Below, one piece after another: positions 52,761-61,823 of a DNA stretch of 64,000 nt (position 1 is its first letter; each line of letters opens with the position of its first letter). A model generated the notes under the pieces. That model saw nothing but the letters and a program-made list of their open reading frames with translations, was not told where the DNA came from and searched no databases. The position numbers and the translations under genes were made by a program. This DNA comes from Alphaproteobacteria bacterium (lineage in GTDB: Bacteria; Pseudomonadota; Alphaproteobacteria; Rhizobiales; Aestuariivirgaceae), in contig JAHEFB010000010.1 of the NCBI GenBank assembly GCA_024640405.1, forward strand, positions 1-64,000, in the 5' to 3' direction.

Positions 52761-53207
52761 ATGTACCATCTGATATACGTGAGCCAGGCCACCCGGCCGA
52801 TGAGCGAGGAAGACCTGGCCTCCATCCTGAAAAAAAGCCGTGATTACAATACTGCGGACGGTATAACGGGATTGCTGATCTACAAGTTTACTCCGTCTGA
52901 AAATCGGGCGAATTTCATGCAGCTTCTCGAAGGGCCGGAAGAAAAGGTGCTGGAAGCCTTTGCCAGAATAGAGGCCGACAAACGCCATCACACCAAGATT
53001 GTGCTGGAACAGGGCGAAATATCAGATCGCAATTTTCCCGAATGGTCCATGGGCTTCCGTAACGCCGACGCGTCAGATCTGGCAAAGTTCGAAGGTTACT
53101 CCGATCTGGGGTCGCCAGAATTCTGGACGCGCGCCGAGGACGGCGAACTGACAGATGCACTCGAGATAATGCTGTCGTTTTACGCAGATGAAATTGCCGA
53201 TGACTAG
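52761..53207 (+). CDS. BLUF-domain blue-light sensor
   Basis: A short protein of 148 residues that is essentially one BLUF domain. The flavin-contacting Tyr lies in MYHLIYVSQATRPMSEEDLA, and the key Gln is in NFMQLLEGPEEKVLEAFARI (preceded by GITGLLIYK). The Trp/Met region is RNFPEWSMGF. FAD-bound BLUF proteins sense blue light. The start at 52761 gives the canonical N-terminus, but an ATG 18 nt upstream is also possible. It has no output domain, so it would act through a partner. Two class III cyclases lie 1-5 kb away. Confidence 0.85.
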   Translation: MYHLIYVSQATRPMSEEDLASILKKSRDYNTADGITGLLIYKFTPSENRANFMQLLEGPEEKVLEAFARIEADKRHHTKIVLEQGEISDRNFPEWSMGFRNADASDLAKFEGYSDLGSPEFWTRAEDGELTDALEIMLSFYADEIADD

Positions 53208-53372
53208 GGTCAGGAGCCATTGATCTAATGCAACCTTGAAACGAAATAACACGGATTTCGAGTTGTCACGTTGGAAACAGGCAACCCAGTTTCAGGTGAT
53301 CAGGCTGGCTTGACTTGACGATCTTTTGTCCGCATTTACCGCAGATGATCAATCTGGCACCGTAGACGATCC

Positions 53373-54107
53373 ATGAAACCATTTCTCATCCTGCAACTTC
53401 GCCCCGAGACGGAAGCATCCGACGACGAATACAAGGCCATTCTTCAAAAGGGAGGCCTCGACCAATCCGAAACAGTTCGGATCAGGCTGGACCAGAACCC
53501 CATACCCGGTGACTTGAACCTGCAAGACCATGCCGGCGTCATCGTCGGGGGCGGGCCTGGCTGTGTCAGTGATGCGGAAGACAAGAAACCCGAAACAGAA
53601 AAACGCATCGAAGACGCGATTCTCAATCTCATGCCTGCCATTACTGAGACTGATTTTCCATACTTGGGCTGTTGTTACGGAATCGGCATTCTCGGCCATC
53701 ACCTGGGAGGCACGGTGAACAAGGAACGCTTCAGCGAAGAGGTTGGCGCTGTTGAATGCCAGTTGACCGGCGATGGAAGGAGGGACCAACTGCTCAAGGA
53801 CCTGCCTGACAACTTCATGGCTTTTGTTGGCCACAAGGAGGCAGTACAGGACTTGCCGCCCGGCTGTTCCCACCTGCTTGCGTCGGAACCCTGCCCTTTC
53901 CAGATGATTCGCTACAAATCCAACGTCTACGCTACACAGTTTCATCCCGAAGCTGACAGCGACGTGTTTGAGGCCCGCGTCAGGATTTACAAGAACAAGG
54001 GATACTTTCCGCCTTCAAGCGCCGAAAAGATCATTGAGTTCTGTCATCAGCAGGATGTTCAGGTGCCAGGTCAGATTCTGAAGAACTTCGTGGAAGCGTA
54101 CAGGTAG
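53373..54107 (+). CDS. Glutamine amidotransferase class I-like protein
   Basis: A 244-residue protein with GATase1 features. The nucleophile region is FPYLGCCYGIGILGHHLGG and the catalytic His/Glu are in ATQFHPEADSDVF. The fold looks like GMP-synthase-type single-domain amidotransferases that can act on small carboxylates. No partner synthetase is nearby, so the acceptor is unknown. The gene stands alone and is convergent with the cyclase gene. Confidence 0.8.
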   Translation: MKPFLILQLRPETEASDDEYKAILQKGGLDQSETVRIRLDQNPIPGDLNLQDHAGVIVGGGPGCVSDAEDKKPETEKRIEDAILNLMPAITETDFPYLGCCYGIGILGHHLGGTVNKERFSEEVGAVECQLTGDGRRDQLLKDLPDNFMAFVGHKEAVQDLPPGCSHLLASEPCPFQMIRYKSNVYATQFHPEADSDVFEARVRIYKNKGYFPPSSAEKIIEFCHQQDVQVPGQILKNFVEAYR

Positions 54108-54150
54108 CGCTTCACGATCAATACAGGGCACCCGACAGTGTGAGCGGATG

Positions 54151-55593
54151 TCATTTCTCAAGGTCGGACAAAATCGACCTGAGCGCGCCAACGACTTCAG
54201 CTTTGGATTCCGGATTGAGGCGAGCAGGGTCCAGCGTCAACGAAAATCCTTCATTCTCGCGATGGATGAGGCGGCCTTGGCCAGCTTGATCCCGATAGAT
54301 GCCTTTGACCGCAAAAGTTCGAATGGGTTTGGCGTATCCCTTCACTGTAATGGCTTCGCGCTCCTCCACCGCCAGCCAGTCCTTTACCAGCGAGTAGGTT
54401 TCCGCCGACAGCAGTATTCCGCCAGCGTCGGCGTTTTCCTCCAGCCGTGCCGCGAGGTTCACCTCGCCGCCGATTATGGTGTAGTCCATGCGATCATTGG
54501 AACCGAAGTTGCCAACGGTGCAGTAGCCTGTATTGATGCCAATGCGGGCCTGGAATGGCCGGTCAATCAAGCCCTGCTCACGCCAGCCGGCCTGCAGCCG
54601 GGCAAGCCGGCGTTGCATTTCGATGGCCATGCGAACGCAGGCGGTGGCGTCTTCCCTAACGCCCCCGCTGACCGGATCACCGAAGTAAAACATCATGGCG
54701 TCGCCGATGAATTTGTCGAAATAGGCATCGTGAGCCTGCGCGATCTGCGACATCTCTGAAAGATATTCATTGAGCAGTGAAGTGAGTTCTTCTGCTTCCA
54801 GCTGATCGGTAATTTCGGTAAAGCCAACGATATCGGAAAAGAACACCGTCAGCTTCTTGCGACGCGCCTCTATGGCGGCGCGCTGTTCGCCGGCAATAAT
54901 CGACTGGTACAATTGCGGAGGGATGTATTTGGCCAGTTGATCGGAGACCGTTGCCAGGACCTCATTGGTCTGGCGCATGTCGTTCACCAGTCGGGTATTG
55001 TCGATTGCGATGTTGGCCTGGTCAGTGAAGGTCTGCAACAAGGCGAACTGCTCTGCAGTAAGCTGGCCGGTGGTCTTTCTGAGCACCGCCAGCACCCCGA
55101 CGGCGGCATCATCCATGGAGATCGGCATCATGGTTACCGCACGATATCCGGAAGCCAGAAAGTTGTTTTTCGCGCCTTCACTGAACTGACCGGGAGCGCC
55201 GGCAACATCCGGAACATCCACAATCCTGCCGTCCAGGATGACAAAACCATGCATGGTATTACGTTTGACTGGAGCCGGGAAACGCGCGCGCCAGGCTTCC
55301 ACATCTGCCGGGTCGGGACCGGCAATGGCAGCTACTTGCACCTCATCATTGATTTGCAGTGCAATGGAGATGGTTGCATCCGGAAACAGTGTCAGACCGG
55401 TACGCACGATGGTGTCAAACACCGGCTGGGCGGACTTCGGTGAACTGCTGATGACCCGAAGTATCTCTCCGGTTGCGGCCTGCCGATCAAGCGCTTCCTT
55501 CAACTCACACTTGAGCTGGTTCAGCTCCACACTGGCCGTGACTAGTTTATCGTCATCAATTGCCGGACTCTTCTGGTCTCCGCCCCTGGACAT
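54151..55593 (-). CDS. GAF-domain class III adenylate/guanylate cyclase
   Basis: The protein has 480 residues. A short coiled region (KLVTASVELNQLKCELKEAL) is followed by a GAF domain (about residues 50-215), then a class III cyclase catalytic domain with metal Asp motif VFFSDIVGFTEITDQ and FIGDAMMFYFGDPVSGG, and the transition-state region YTIIGGEVNLAARLE. It probably makes cAMP in response to a ligand bound by GAF. The start has AGGAG 8 nt upstream; a longer frame to 55731 exists but overlaps the neighbouring gene end. Confidence 0.85.
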   Translation of the reverse strand: MSRGGDQKSPAIDDDKLVTASVELNQLKCELKEALDRQAATGEILRVISSSPKSAQPVFDTIVRTGLTLFPDATISIALQINDEVQVAAIAGPDPADVEAWRARFPAPVKRNTMHGFVILDGRIVDVPDVAGAPGQFSEGAKNNFLASGYRAVTMMPISMDDAAVGVLAVLRKTTGQLTAEQFALLQTFTDQANIAIDNTRLVNDMRQTNEVLATVSDQLAKYIPPQLYQSIIAGEQRAAIEARRKKLTVFFSDIVGFTEITDQLEAEELTSLLNEYLSEMSQIAQAHDAYFDKFIGDAMMFYFGDPVSGGVREDATACVRMAIEMQRRLARLQAGWREQGLIDRPFQARIGINTGYCTVGNFGSNDRMDYTIIGGEVNLAARLEENADAGGILLSAETYSLVKDWLAVEEREAITVKGYAKPIRTFAVKGIYRDQAGQGRLIHRENEGFSLTLDPARLNPESKAEVVGALRSILSDLEK

Positions 55594-55690
55594 TGCGCAA
55601 ACTCCTGACGCCATCTGAATATGCTGGAAATCAAGTGTAGGCGATGTTGGCCAGCAGACAAAGACGATGCCGGCGCGACCCAATACAATA

Positions 55691-57454
55691 TCAACTTTCA
55701 GGCACACCGAGATGGCGAAGGAATACCGCAATCCTTTCCAGGGCTGGAGGGGAAAACACCATGGCGTCCTTGAATTTTGTAATGGTGAAATCAGGAAATT
55801 CCGCCATCAGCACCTGCATTGAAGCGTCGGCCTCCTGCTTGCGGCCGGCGGCCAGCAACACCGGGGCCAGGTTACGGTGGATCCAGTAAGCGGTCGGGCG
55901 CTCGGTCAGGGCACGGCTGAAATAGTCGGCCGATGCCGCGTAGTCTTCCGCAACCTGATGGGCGCTTGCGATGCCCACATAGTTGTTAAAATTCATCGGA
56001 TCGAGAGGGCTGAGCCGTATTGCCCGTTCAAAATGGGGAATGGCGGACTCCGGCCGATCAGAATAGACTTCCAGCCAACCGATCCTGCTGTGCGCCCAGG
56101 CTGCATTAACATCGAGCGAAATTGCCCGCTCAAGAAGCGTTCGCGCCGCGCCGAAATTGCGCGCGAAAGTGTGCACTGACCCCAGCACGGCCAATATCAG
56201 CGGATCTTCGGCGGACATGCTTGCCGCACGTTCGGCATGCTGCAGGGCGCGTCTTTTTGCTGAACTGATGTCTTCGACCCAGTTGTACACCGAATGTTGT
56301 GCCCAAGACCAGGCAGACAGCGCCAGCGCCAACGGGTAATCGGGATCAATTTCCAGGGCTTTCCTGAGCAGGCCGAGCGCCGTCGCAGATTCGTCCTTGT
56401 CCAGCATCCAGACATGATGCATGGCACGCATTGTATAGTCGTAGGCGCCCAGATTCCCCGACGGCTTCCGGTTGACCCTTTCAATCTCCGCCTTCTGGAT
56501 TGAAGGATGGATCGCTCCGGCTACCTGTTCGGTAATCCGGTCCTGAAGTTCAAAAATTTCTTCGTCCGTCCCGTCGTATTTCTCGGCCCACAAGTGGGCT
56601 CCTGTGCCAGTTTCGATAAGCTGCACGGTGATGCGCAGGCGACCTGGTGCCCGTTGCACCGATCCCTCCAGCAGGTATGCGACACCAAGCTCGCGGCCGA
56701 TTTGCATCACGTTTTTTGGCGTACCCTTGTAGGTAAACGCTGAATTGCGCGCGATGACGAAAAACGAACGAATTCGCGACAAGGCAGCCGTAAGCGCCTC
56801 GACAACGCCGTCAGCAAAGAACTCCTGATCCGGGTCAGCGGACATGTTGTCGAAGGGCAACACAACAATGGACGGTTTGTCCGGCAGGCTCGGCGTAAGA
56901 CCGGATTCCTGAACATAATCAATATCGGGGCTCGGCCACAGATAGACCCGCACCGGCTGCGAGATGTTTTTCAGTGTCCGTTCGCCACCGCCGTGAAATG
57001 TCTCCGCGACTTTGCCCTTGACCTGCTCATAGGCCCCGGCACTCAGCACCACCCCGCCTGATTTACATATTTCCTGGAGCCGGGCAGCAATGTTGACACC
57101 GTCACCGTAGACATCCGTTCCCTCTCGCATGACGTCGCCAAGATTTAACCCCACCCTGAGTTCCACCATCATGTCCGTTTCATGGCCTGCATTGAATTTG
57201 ACCATTGCCTGTTGAATGGCGATGGCGGCGTTCACAGCGTCAATGATACTGGCGAAAATGATGATGGCTCCATCTCCCATGACTTTCACAATGCGGCCGC
57301 GGTACGCCGCTACCTGAGGCGATACAACCGTGCTGCGCAGTCTCTTGAGGAGAGCAAGAGTTCCCTCTTCATCCTTGCCCATGAGGCGGGAGTATCCCAC
57401 GACATCAAGAACCATGATGGCTGCCAGCTGCCTGTCCGTGTGGCCGTTGGTCAA
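55691..57454 (-). CDS. Class III cyclase with TPR region (TolB-like middle)
   Basis: A 587-residue protein. The N-terminal cyclase domain has LAAIMVLDVVGYSRLMGKDE, KVMGDGAIIIFASI and GDGVNIAARLQEI. The central segment PSIVVLPFDNMSADPDQEFF, with ALSRIRSFFVIARNSAFTYK, is the common TolB-like unit. A TPR stretch follows at the C-terminus (ALGLLRKALEIDPDYPLALA; NFGAARTLLERAISLDVNAA). The start is a TTG overlapping the stop of the decarboxylase (TTGA) with GGGAGA 5 nt upstream; the conserved RQLAAIMVLDVVGY begins just after it. Confidence 0.82.
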   Translation of the reverse strand: MTNGHTDRQLAAIMVLDVVGYSRLMGKDEEGTLALLKRLRSTVVSPQVAAYRGRIVKVMGDGAIIIFASIIDAVNAAIAIQQAMVKFNAGHETDMMVELRVGLNLGDVMREGTDVYGDGVNIAARLQEICKSGGVVLSAGAYEQVKGKVAETFHGGGERTLKNISQPVRVYLWPSPDIDYVQESGLTPSLPDKPSIVVLPFDNMSADPDQEFFADGVVEALTAALSRIRSFFVIARNSAFTYKGTPKNVMQIGRELGVAYLLEGSVQRAPGRLRITVQLIETGTGAHLWAEKYDGTDEEIFELQDRITEQVAGAIHPSIQKAEIERVNRKPSGNLGAYDYTMRAMHHVWMLDKDESATALGLLRKALEIDPDYPLALALSAWSWAQHSVYNWVEDISSAKRRALQHAERAASMSAEDPLILAVLGSVHTFARNFGAARTLLERAISLDVNAAWAHSRIGWLEVYSDRPESAIPHFERAIRLSPLDPMNFNNYVGIASAHQVAEDYAASADYFSRALTERPTAYWIHRNLAPVLLAAGRKQEADASMQVLMAEFPDFTITKFKDAMVFSPPALERIAVFLRHLGVPES

Positions 57455-58884
57455 ATCGTTTCTCCCACATCCGCTACCTGCCGCTGCATATGCTTCCAGG
57501 TGGACAGGATCAGGCCGGCCACAAGGTCTGCGTCGTCGTCTGCGGTTGCGTCGCTGATCACCGATATGCGCATGACCCATTCGCCCCGCCACATACCCCC
57601 GCTGACAAAGATTAACCCGCTGTCCCTGAGAGCCATTATGACTGCCTCGGTCTGCTCCTTGCGTCTGTCAGGCGGGTTGCGGACATCACCAAAGGCGACC
57701 ACGATCTGATTGAGGACAACCTCGTTGATGACGCGAATTCCGTCGCATTGCGACAACCGCTCGGCGATGTGACGGGCGACACCGCAATGGCGCGCCACGA
57801 GTTCTTCCACTCCCTTGCGTCCGAGGGTCTTGAGCATGGCCCAGGTCGGCACACCACGCGCACGCCGTGACAGCTCAGGTACAAGGAAGCAGGGAATGCG
57901 GTCATCATCACCATGCGGCGGAAGATAACTGGCATCGATGCCCATGGCCGCTTGCAGGGAGTGATGATCCCTTACGATTGCATAGCCGCTGTCGAATGGC
58001 GTCTGCAGCCATTTATGACCATCAACAGACCAGGAATCCGCACCTTCGACACCGTGTGTAAGGTGGCGATAATCCGGGTGCGCGCGGGCCCACAACCCGA
58101 AGGCGCCATCTATATGCAACCAGGCATCATGCTTGCGAGCTATTTCGACAAGGTCGCAGAACGGGTCGAACGACCCGGTATTGATCTGGCCTGCCTGGGC
58201 GACAATGATCCGGGGGCCGGTTGTTGCCGCCACCTGCCTGACAAGATCTGAAGCAACCATCCGTCCCTGGCTGTCGGTATCTACTCTTCGCACCCGGTTG
58301 CGGCCCATGCCAAGGTATCCAAGCGCCGAGAAAACGGATGTGTGTGCGTCATCTCCCACGAACACAGTGATTGGCGGCGCGCCGAACAGGCCGTCGCTAT
58401 CCGGATCCCAATCGAGTCTTCGAAGCACCGCTCCGCGTGCCGCCGACAGTGCGGTAAAGTTGCCGACCGTCCCGCCGGTGACGAAGCCGACGGCGGCCTT
58501 GCGCGGCAGATCGAGGATTTCAAGCAGCCAGTTCCCCGCTACTTCTTCAACGGCTGCCGCTGTTGGTGAAGTCGAATGAAAGGCCGCATTCTGACCCCAT
58601 GCGCTCACCAGCCAGTCAGCGGCAACACCTGCCGGTGCCGAGCCACCGAGGACCCAGCCGAAGAAACGAGGGTGTGCCATCTGGGTCAGCCCCTGTTCAC
58701 CGCGCCTGACCAGGTCTTCGATGACACCCTGGGCATTGCCGCCGGCATCGGGAAACGGCTCGGAGAATACTTCGAGCATTTCCCGGTAACTTCGCGCGGG
58801 AGGACACTTGCGCCCAGGCAGGCTGCGCCGGTACGCCAGGGCCTGCGAGAAAGCCGATTCCAACACCTTGAGCTGATCATTCAT
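57451..58884 (-). CDS. PLP-dependent group II decarboxylase
   Basis: A 477-residue enzyme of the aromatic-amino-acid/glutamate decarboxylase family. The PLP-binding Asp is in KHDAWLHIDGAFGLWARA, and the Schiff-base Lys in DSWSVDGHKWLQTPFD. The GTVGNFTALSAARGAV motif and FVGDDAHTSVFSALGYLGMG are also typical. It would decarboxylate or, in related cases, oxidatively deaminate an amino acid. The ATG follows the cysteine synthase stop by 1 nt, so the three genes cysteine synthase-decarboxylase-cyclase are closely coupled. The substrate is unknown. Confidence 0.82.
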   Translation of the reverse strand: MNDQLKVLESAFSQALAYRRSLPGRKCPPARSYREMLEVFSEPFPDAGGNAQGVIEDLVRRGEQGLTQMAHPRFFGWVLGGSAPAGVAADWLVSAWGQNAAFHSTSPTAAAVEEVAGNWLLEILDLPRKAAVGFVTGGTVGNFTALSAARGAVLRRLDWDPDSDGLFGAPPITVFVGDDAHTSVFSALGYLGMGRNRVRRVDTDSQGRMVASDLVRQVAATTGPRIIVAQAGQINTGSFDPFCDLVEIARKHDAWLHIDGAFGLWARAHPDYRHLTHGVEGADSWSVDGHKWLQTPFDSGYAIVRDHHSLQAAMGIDASYLPPHGDDDRIPCFLVPELSRRARGVPTWAMLKTLGRKGVEELVARHCGVARHIAERLSQCDGIRVINEVVLNQIVVAFGDVRNPPDRRKEQTEAVIMALRDSGLIFVSGGMWRGEWVMRISVISDATADDDADLVAGLILSTWKHMQRQVADVGETI

Positions 58885-58885
58885 G

Positions 58886-59965
58886 TCAGGACATCTTGTA
58901 GCCGGGTGTGGACTCGGAAATCGCGACTTCCTCGTCATTCATGTCTTCGGGAATGTCTTCAAACAACGGCGTTGACAGGTAGCGCTCACCGGTATCGGGC
59001 AGCATGCACAGTATCGACGAGCCGGGCTCCGCCTTTTCAGCAAGCTCCATTGAGACCGCAAAGGTGGCACCGCCGGAAATACCGGTAAGGATACCTTCCT
59101 GACTGGCCAGCTTCTTCGACCATTCGACACCCACCGGCCCGGCAATCGGACGCAGGTCATCATAATAATTGTTGTCCACGGCCTCCTGCAGCACCGCGGG
59201 AACAAAATCAGGCGTCCAGCCCTGGATCGGGTGAGGCTCGAAAGCCGGGTGGCTGGCAGCAGGTGCGCCATCGCTTTCGCGCTGCTGTAGATGACCGCTG
59301 CCGAGAAGTTGCGCGTTGGCGGGTTCGGCAAGGATTATTCTGGTCTCCGGTCGTTTTTCCCGCAGCACCCTTCCTATGCCGGTCAGCGTACCGCCTGTGC
59401 CATAGCCGGTGACAAAATAGTCCAGACGGGAACCTTCGAAATCAGTGAGAATCTCCTGTGCGGTTGTCGCGGCATGGATTTCCGCATTTGCCTCGGTTTC
59501 GAACTGTCGGGCCAATAACCAGCCATGCGCTTCTGCGAGTTCAGCGGCCTTGCGGTACATGCCGAAGCCCTTTTCCGCCCTTGGTGTCAAAATCACCTTT
59601 GCGCCAAGAAGCCGCATCAATCGGCGCCTCTCGATGGAAAAACTGTCCGCCATGGTAACGACAAGGGGATAGCCTTTTTGCGCACAGACCATCGCCAGAC
59701 CAATGCCCGTATTGCCGCTGGTAGCCTCCACCACCGTTTGGCCGGGCTTGAGAGCCCCGCTGCGCTCTGCAGCCTCTATGATGTTGACTGCAAGGCGATC
59801 CTTGACCGATCCGGCAGGATTGAAAGCTTCGAACTTGACATATATGTCGATGCCCCTGGGCCCCAGATTATTCACCCGAATGACCGGGGTATTGCCGATT
59901 GTGTCCAGGACACTGTCAAAACGGCGACCAAGCCCGCTGGTTGTTCTAAGTGTTCCCGCGCTCAT
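58886..59965 (-). CDS. cysK: Cysteine synthase-type PLP enzyme
   Basis: A 359-residue O-acetylserine sulfhydrylase family protein. The PLP Lys is in FNPAGSVKDRLAVNIIEAAE and the substrate loop is VVEATSGNTGIGLAMVCAQK. GTGGTLTGIGRVLREKRP contacts the phosphate and ERYLSTPLFEDIPED is near the end. About 20 charged residues extend the usual C-terminus (EEVAISESTPGYKMS). It would form cysteine from O-acetylserine and sulfide, or a related beta-replacement. It leads the operon with the decarboxylase and cyclase. Confidence 0.82.
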   Translation of the reverse strand: MSAGTLRTTSGLGRRFDSVLDTIGNTPVIRVNNLGPRGIDIYVKFEAFNPAGSVKDRLAVNIIEAAERSGALKPGQTVVEATSGNTGIGLAMVCAQKGYPLVVTMADSFSIERRRLMRLLGAKVILTPRAEKGFGMYRKAAELAEAHGWLLARQFETEANAEIHAATTAQEILTDFEGSRLDYFVTGYGTGGTLTGIGRVLREKRPETRIILAEPANAQLLGSGHLQQRESDGAPAASHPAFEPHPIQGWTPDFVPAVLQEAVDNNYYDDLRPIAGPVGVEWSKKLASQEGILTGISGGATFAVSMELAEKAEPGSSILCMLPDTGERYLSTPLFEDIPEDMNDEEVAISESTPGYKMS

Positions 59966-60056
59966 TGTATTTCCTCTTCACAGTTGTTGCGTTGTCTTCC
60001 TGCCGCCCGGGGCCAATGCATCAGGCCGGCAATCAGCTTTAGTCTGCGGAGAGGTA

Positions 60057-60075
60057 CCCGATCGATCGGATCGGG
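60057..60075. other. Perfect short palindrome between regulator end and cysteine synthase start
   Basis: CCCGATC (60057-60063) and GATCGGG (60069-60075) form a 7-bp stem with a 5-nt loop. It lies upstream of the leftward cysteine synthase gene and downstream of the leftward regulator gene. No poly-T tail follows on either strand, so a protein-binding site is as likely as a terminator. Confidence 0.3.
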
Positions 60076-60123
60076 TCTTGAGCGAAATCTGAGGGAAATA
60101 TGAGGACGCAGCAGGAAAGCGGT

Positions 60124-61695
60124 TCAGCGAATGCCGTGGCGGGTCAGGGCTGCAGAAAACCGCGCCTTGATGGCGTCATCGCTGAACGGGAAAGATCTGA
60201 AAAACTGTGCCTGCGAGATACCGTGCCCGTGAAGTTTGAGCCGTTGCGCCCACTGGGCCGCCAACTGGCGCCTGCCCGCCAATTCACTGGTCAGCACGGC
60301 AATCAGCCAGATATGATCATGCGCGCCGGGTTCATTTGCAGCGCGCGCTGCCCAACCTGCCGCCTCCTCATCGCGGCCATCCATCGACAGGCTCATGGCA
60401 CGGGTTGCCAGCATCGCATACAACATGGGGTCGAGAGGGCTGAGGGAACGTGCCTCGTCGGACAGACGCCGTCCCTCTTCAGTGGCGCCGGATACCGTTT
60501 CAGTCCAGGCACGGGCATAGATTCCCTGCGCAAAGCTGGGACTTAGGGATGTGGCCCGGTTGAGCCATCCAAGAGCTCCGCTCAGATCGTCGCACAGCCA
60601 CAATGACCGTCCCATGTTGAAATTGGCGAAAGGGTCCATCGGGTCAAGTTCGATGGCACGCTCGGCTGCACCGCGAGCCGCCAATACTGCCTGATTCCGA
60701 TCGGTGGAATAGTGCATGAAGGCCGTCTTGAAGTGAGCAAAAGACAAAGCTGCATGAGCACGCGCAAAACCCGGTTCCAAAGAAATCGCCTTCTCGAACA
60801 TGGCAACGGCGCGGTGGTTCTCATTCTCATCAAACCTGTACAGGTTCTGCAGTCCGAGATGATAAAGAGACCAGACGTCTATATTGTCCGGCGATTTCAA
60901 CCGCGCCCTCGAGGCCTCGCTGAGTGGTATCTGAACTTCAACCGCAAACACCACCTGGGCAATGATTGTTTCACGAATCTGGTGAATTTCCTCCATGGCA
61001 GACTGAAACCGGTCTGCCCAAATTACCTGCTCATTGGTGGTGTCGGCCAATTCCACGTTGACGGTGACCCGCTTTCCGGCAGCTTCAACACTGCCGGTCA
61101 GGCAGAAGCGAATACCAAGCCGGCGTCCGATTTCACCCAGGTCATCGGTGTTTGACCTGAACCTGAACGACGATCCCCGGGCAATCACCGATATCCAGCG
61201 CAATCGCGAGATCGCTGCAATCAGTTCGTGTGGGATGGCCTCACTCAAGGTGCCGGAGGCGGCGTCGGTGCCCAGCACATCAAACGGCAATATTGCGATC
61301 GATGGACGTCCTGACGATATCAGCGAAATGGCTTCGCCGGATTGCGCTTCATCAGCTTCGATATTGGCAAACCGGGCGTCGGCGGCTTCGATACTAAACG
61401 GCGCAACCCAGCGAAAACCCTTGCCATGAATAGTCTTTATGACTGTTTGAGTGCTGCCGGAGTCGTTTACCGCGCGACGAGCAGATTTGACACATGTGGA
61501 CAGCGCCGATTCCGTGACGGCCCGATCATTCCAGAGGACCGTCAGCAATTCCTCCTTGGTGACAAGCCTTTCATTGTGGGCGAGCAGGTACTGCAGGAGG
61601 TCGAGCGCCATCGGTTCAACATCGACGGCTCCATCGCTGCCGCGCAACTCCTGGCGCGCCGTATCGAGTCTGAAGTCGCCGAACTGGTAGATCAT
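60124..61695 (-). CDS. CadC-like winged-helix regulator with TolB-like and TPR regions
   Basis: The protein has 523 residues. The N-terminal OmpR-type winged helix includes LLQYLLAHNERLVTKEELLT, ALSTCVKSARRAVNDSG and GKGFRWVAPF. Next comes the TolB-like segment PSIAILPFDVLGTDAASGTL, with RWISVIARGSSFRFRSNTDD. TPR repeats follow (about residues 290-480). No membrane segment is seen, unlike true CadC. It lies upstream of the cysteine synthase operon in the same direction and may regulate it, or a distant target. Confidence 0.82.
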   Translation of the reverse strand: MIYQFGDFRLDTARQELRGSDGAVDVEPMALDLLQYLLAHNERLVTKEELLTVLWNDRAVTESALSTCVKSARRAVNDSGSTQTVIKTIHGKGFRWVAPFSIEAADARFANIEADEAQSGEAISLISSGRPSIAILPFDVLGTDAASGTLSEAIPHELIAAISRLRWISVIARGSSFRFRSNTDDLGEIGRRLGIRFCLTGSVEAAGKRVTVNVELADTTNEQVIWADRFQSAMEEIHQIRETIIAQVVFAVEVQIPLSEASRARLKSPDNIDVWSLYHLGLQNLYRFDENENHRAVAMFEKAISLEPGFARAHAALSFAHFKTAFMHYSTDRNQAVLAARGAAERAIELDPMDPFANFNMGRSLWLCDDLSGALGWLNRATSLSPSFAQGIYARAWTETVSGATEEGRRLSDEARSLSPLDPMLYAMLATRAMSLSMDGRDEEAAGWAARAANEPGAHDHIWLIAVLTSELAGRRQLAAQWAQRLKLHGHGISQAQFFRSFPFSDDAIKARFSAALTRHGIR

Positions 61696-61823
61696 GCCGG
61701 AAATGATAACAAACTATCTGGCGGTGTCGATCCAATTCGGTTGCCGCAGCGCGACCTTCAGGACAGTGTACGGCCCGTTCATGCAGTTGGCCCGGATACA
61801 CTTCAAGCAGCCGGGAGCGGCTT

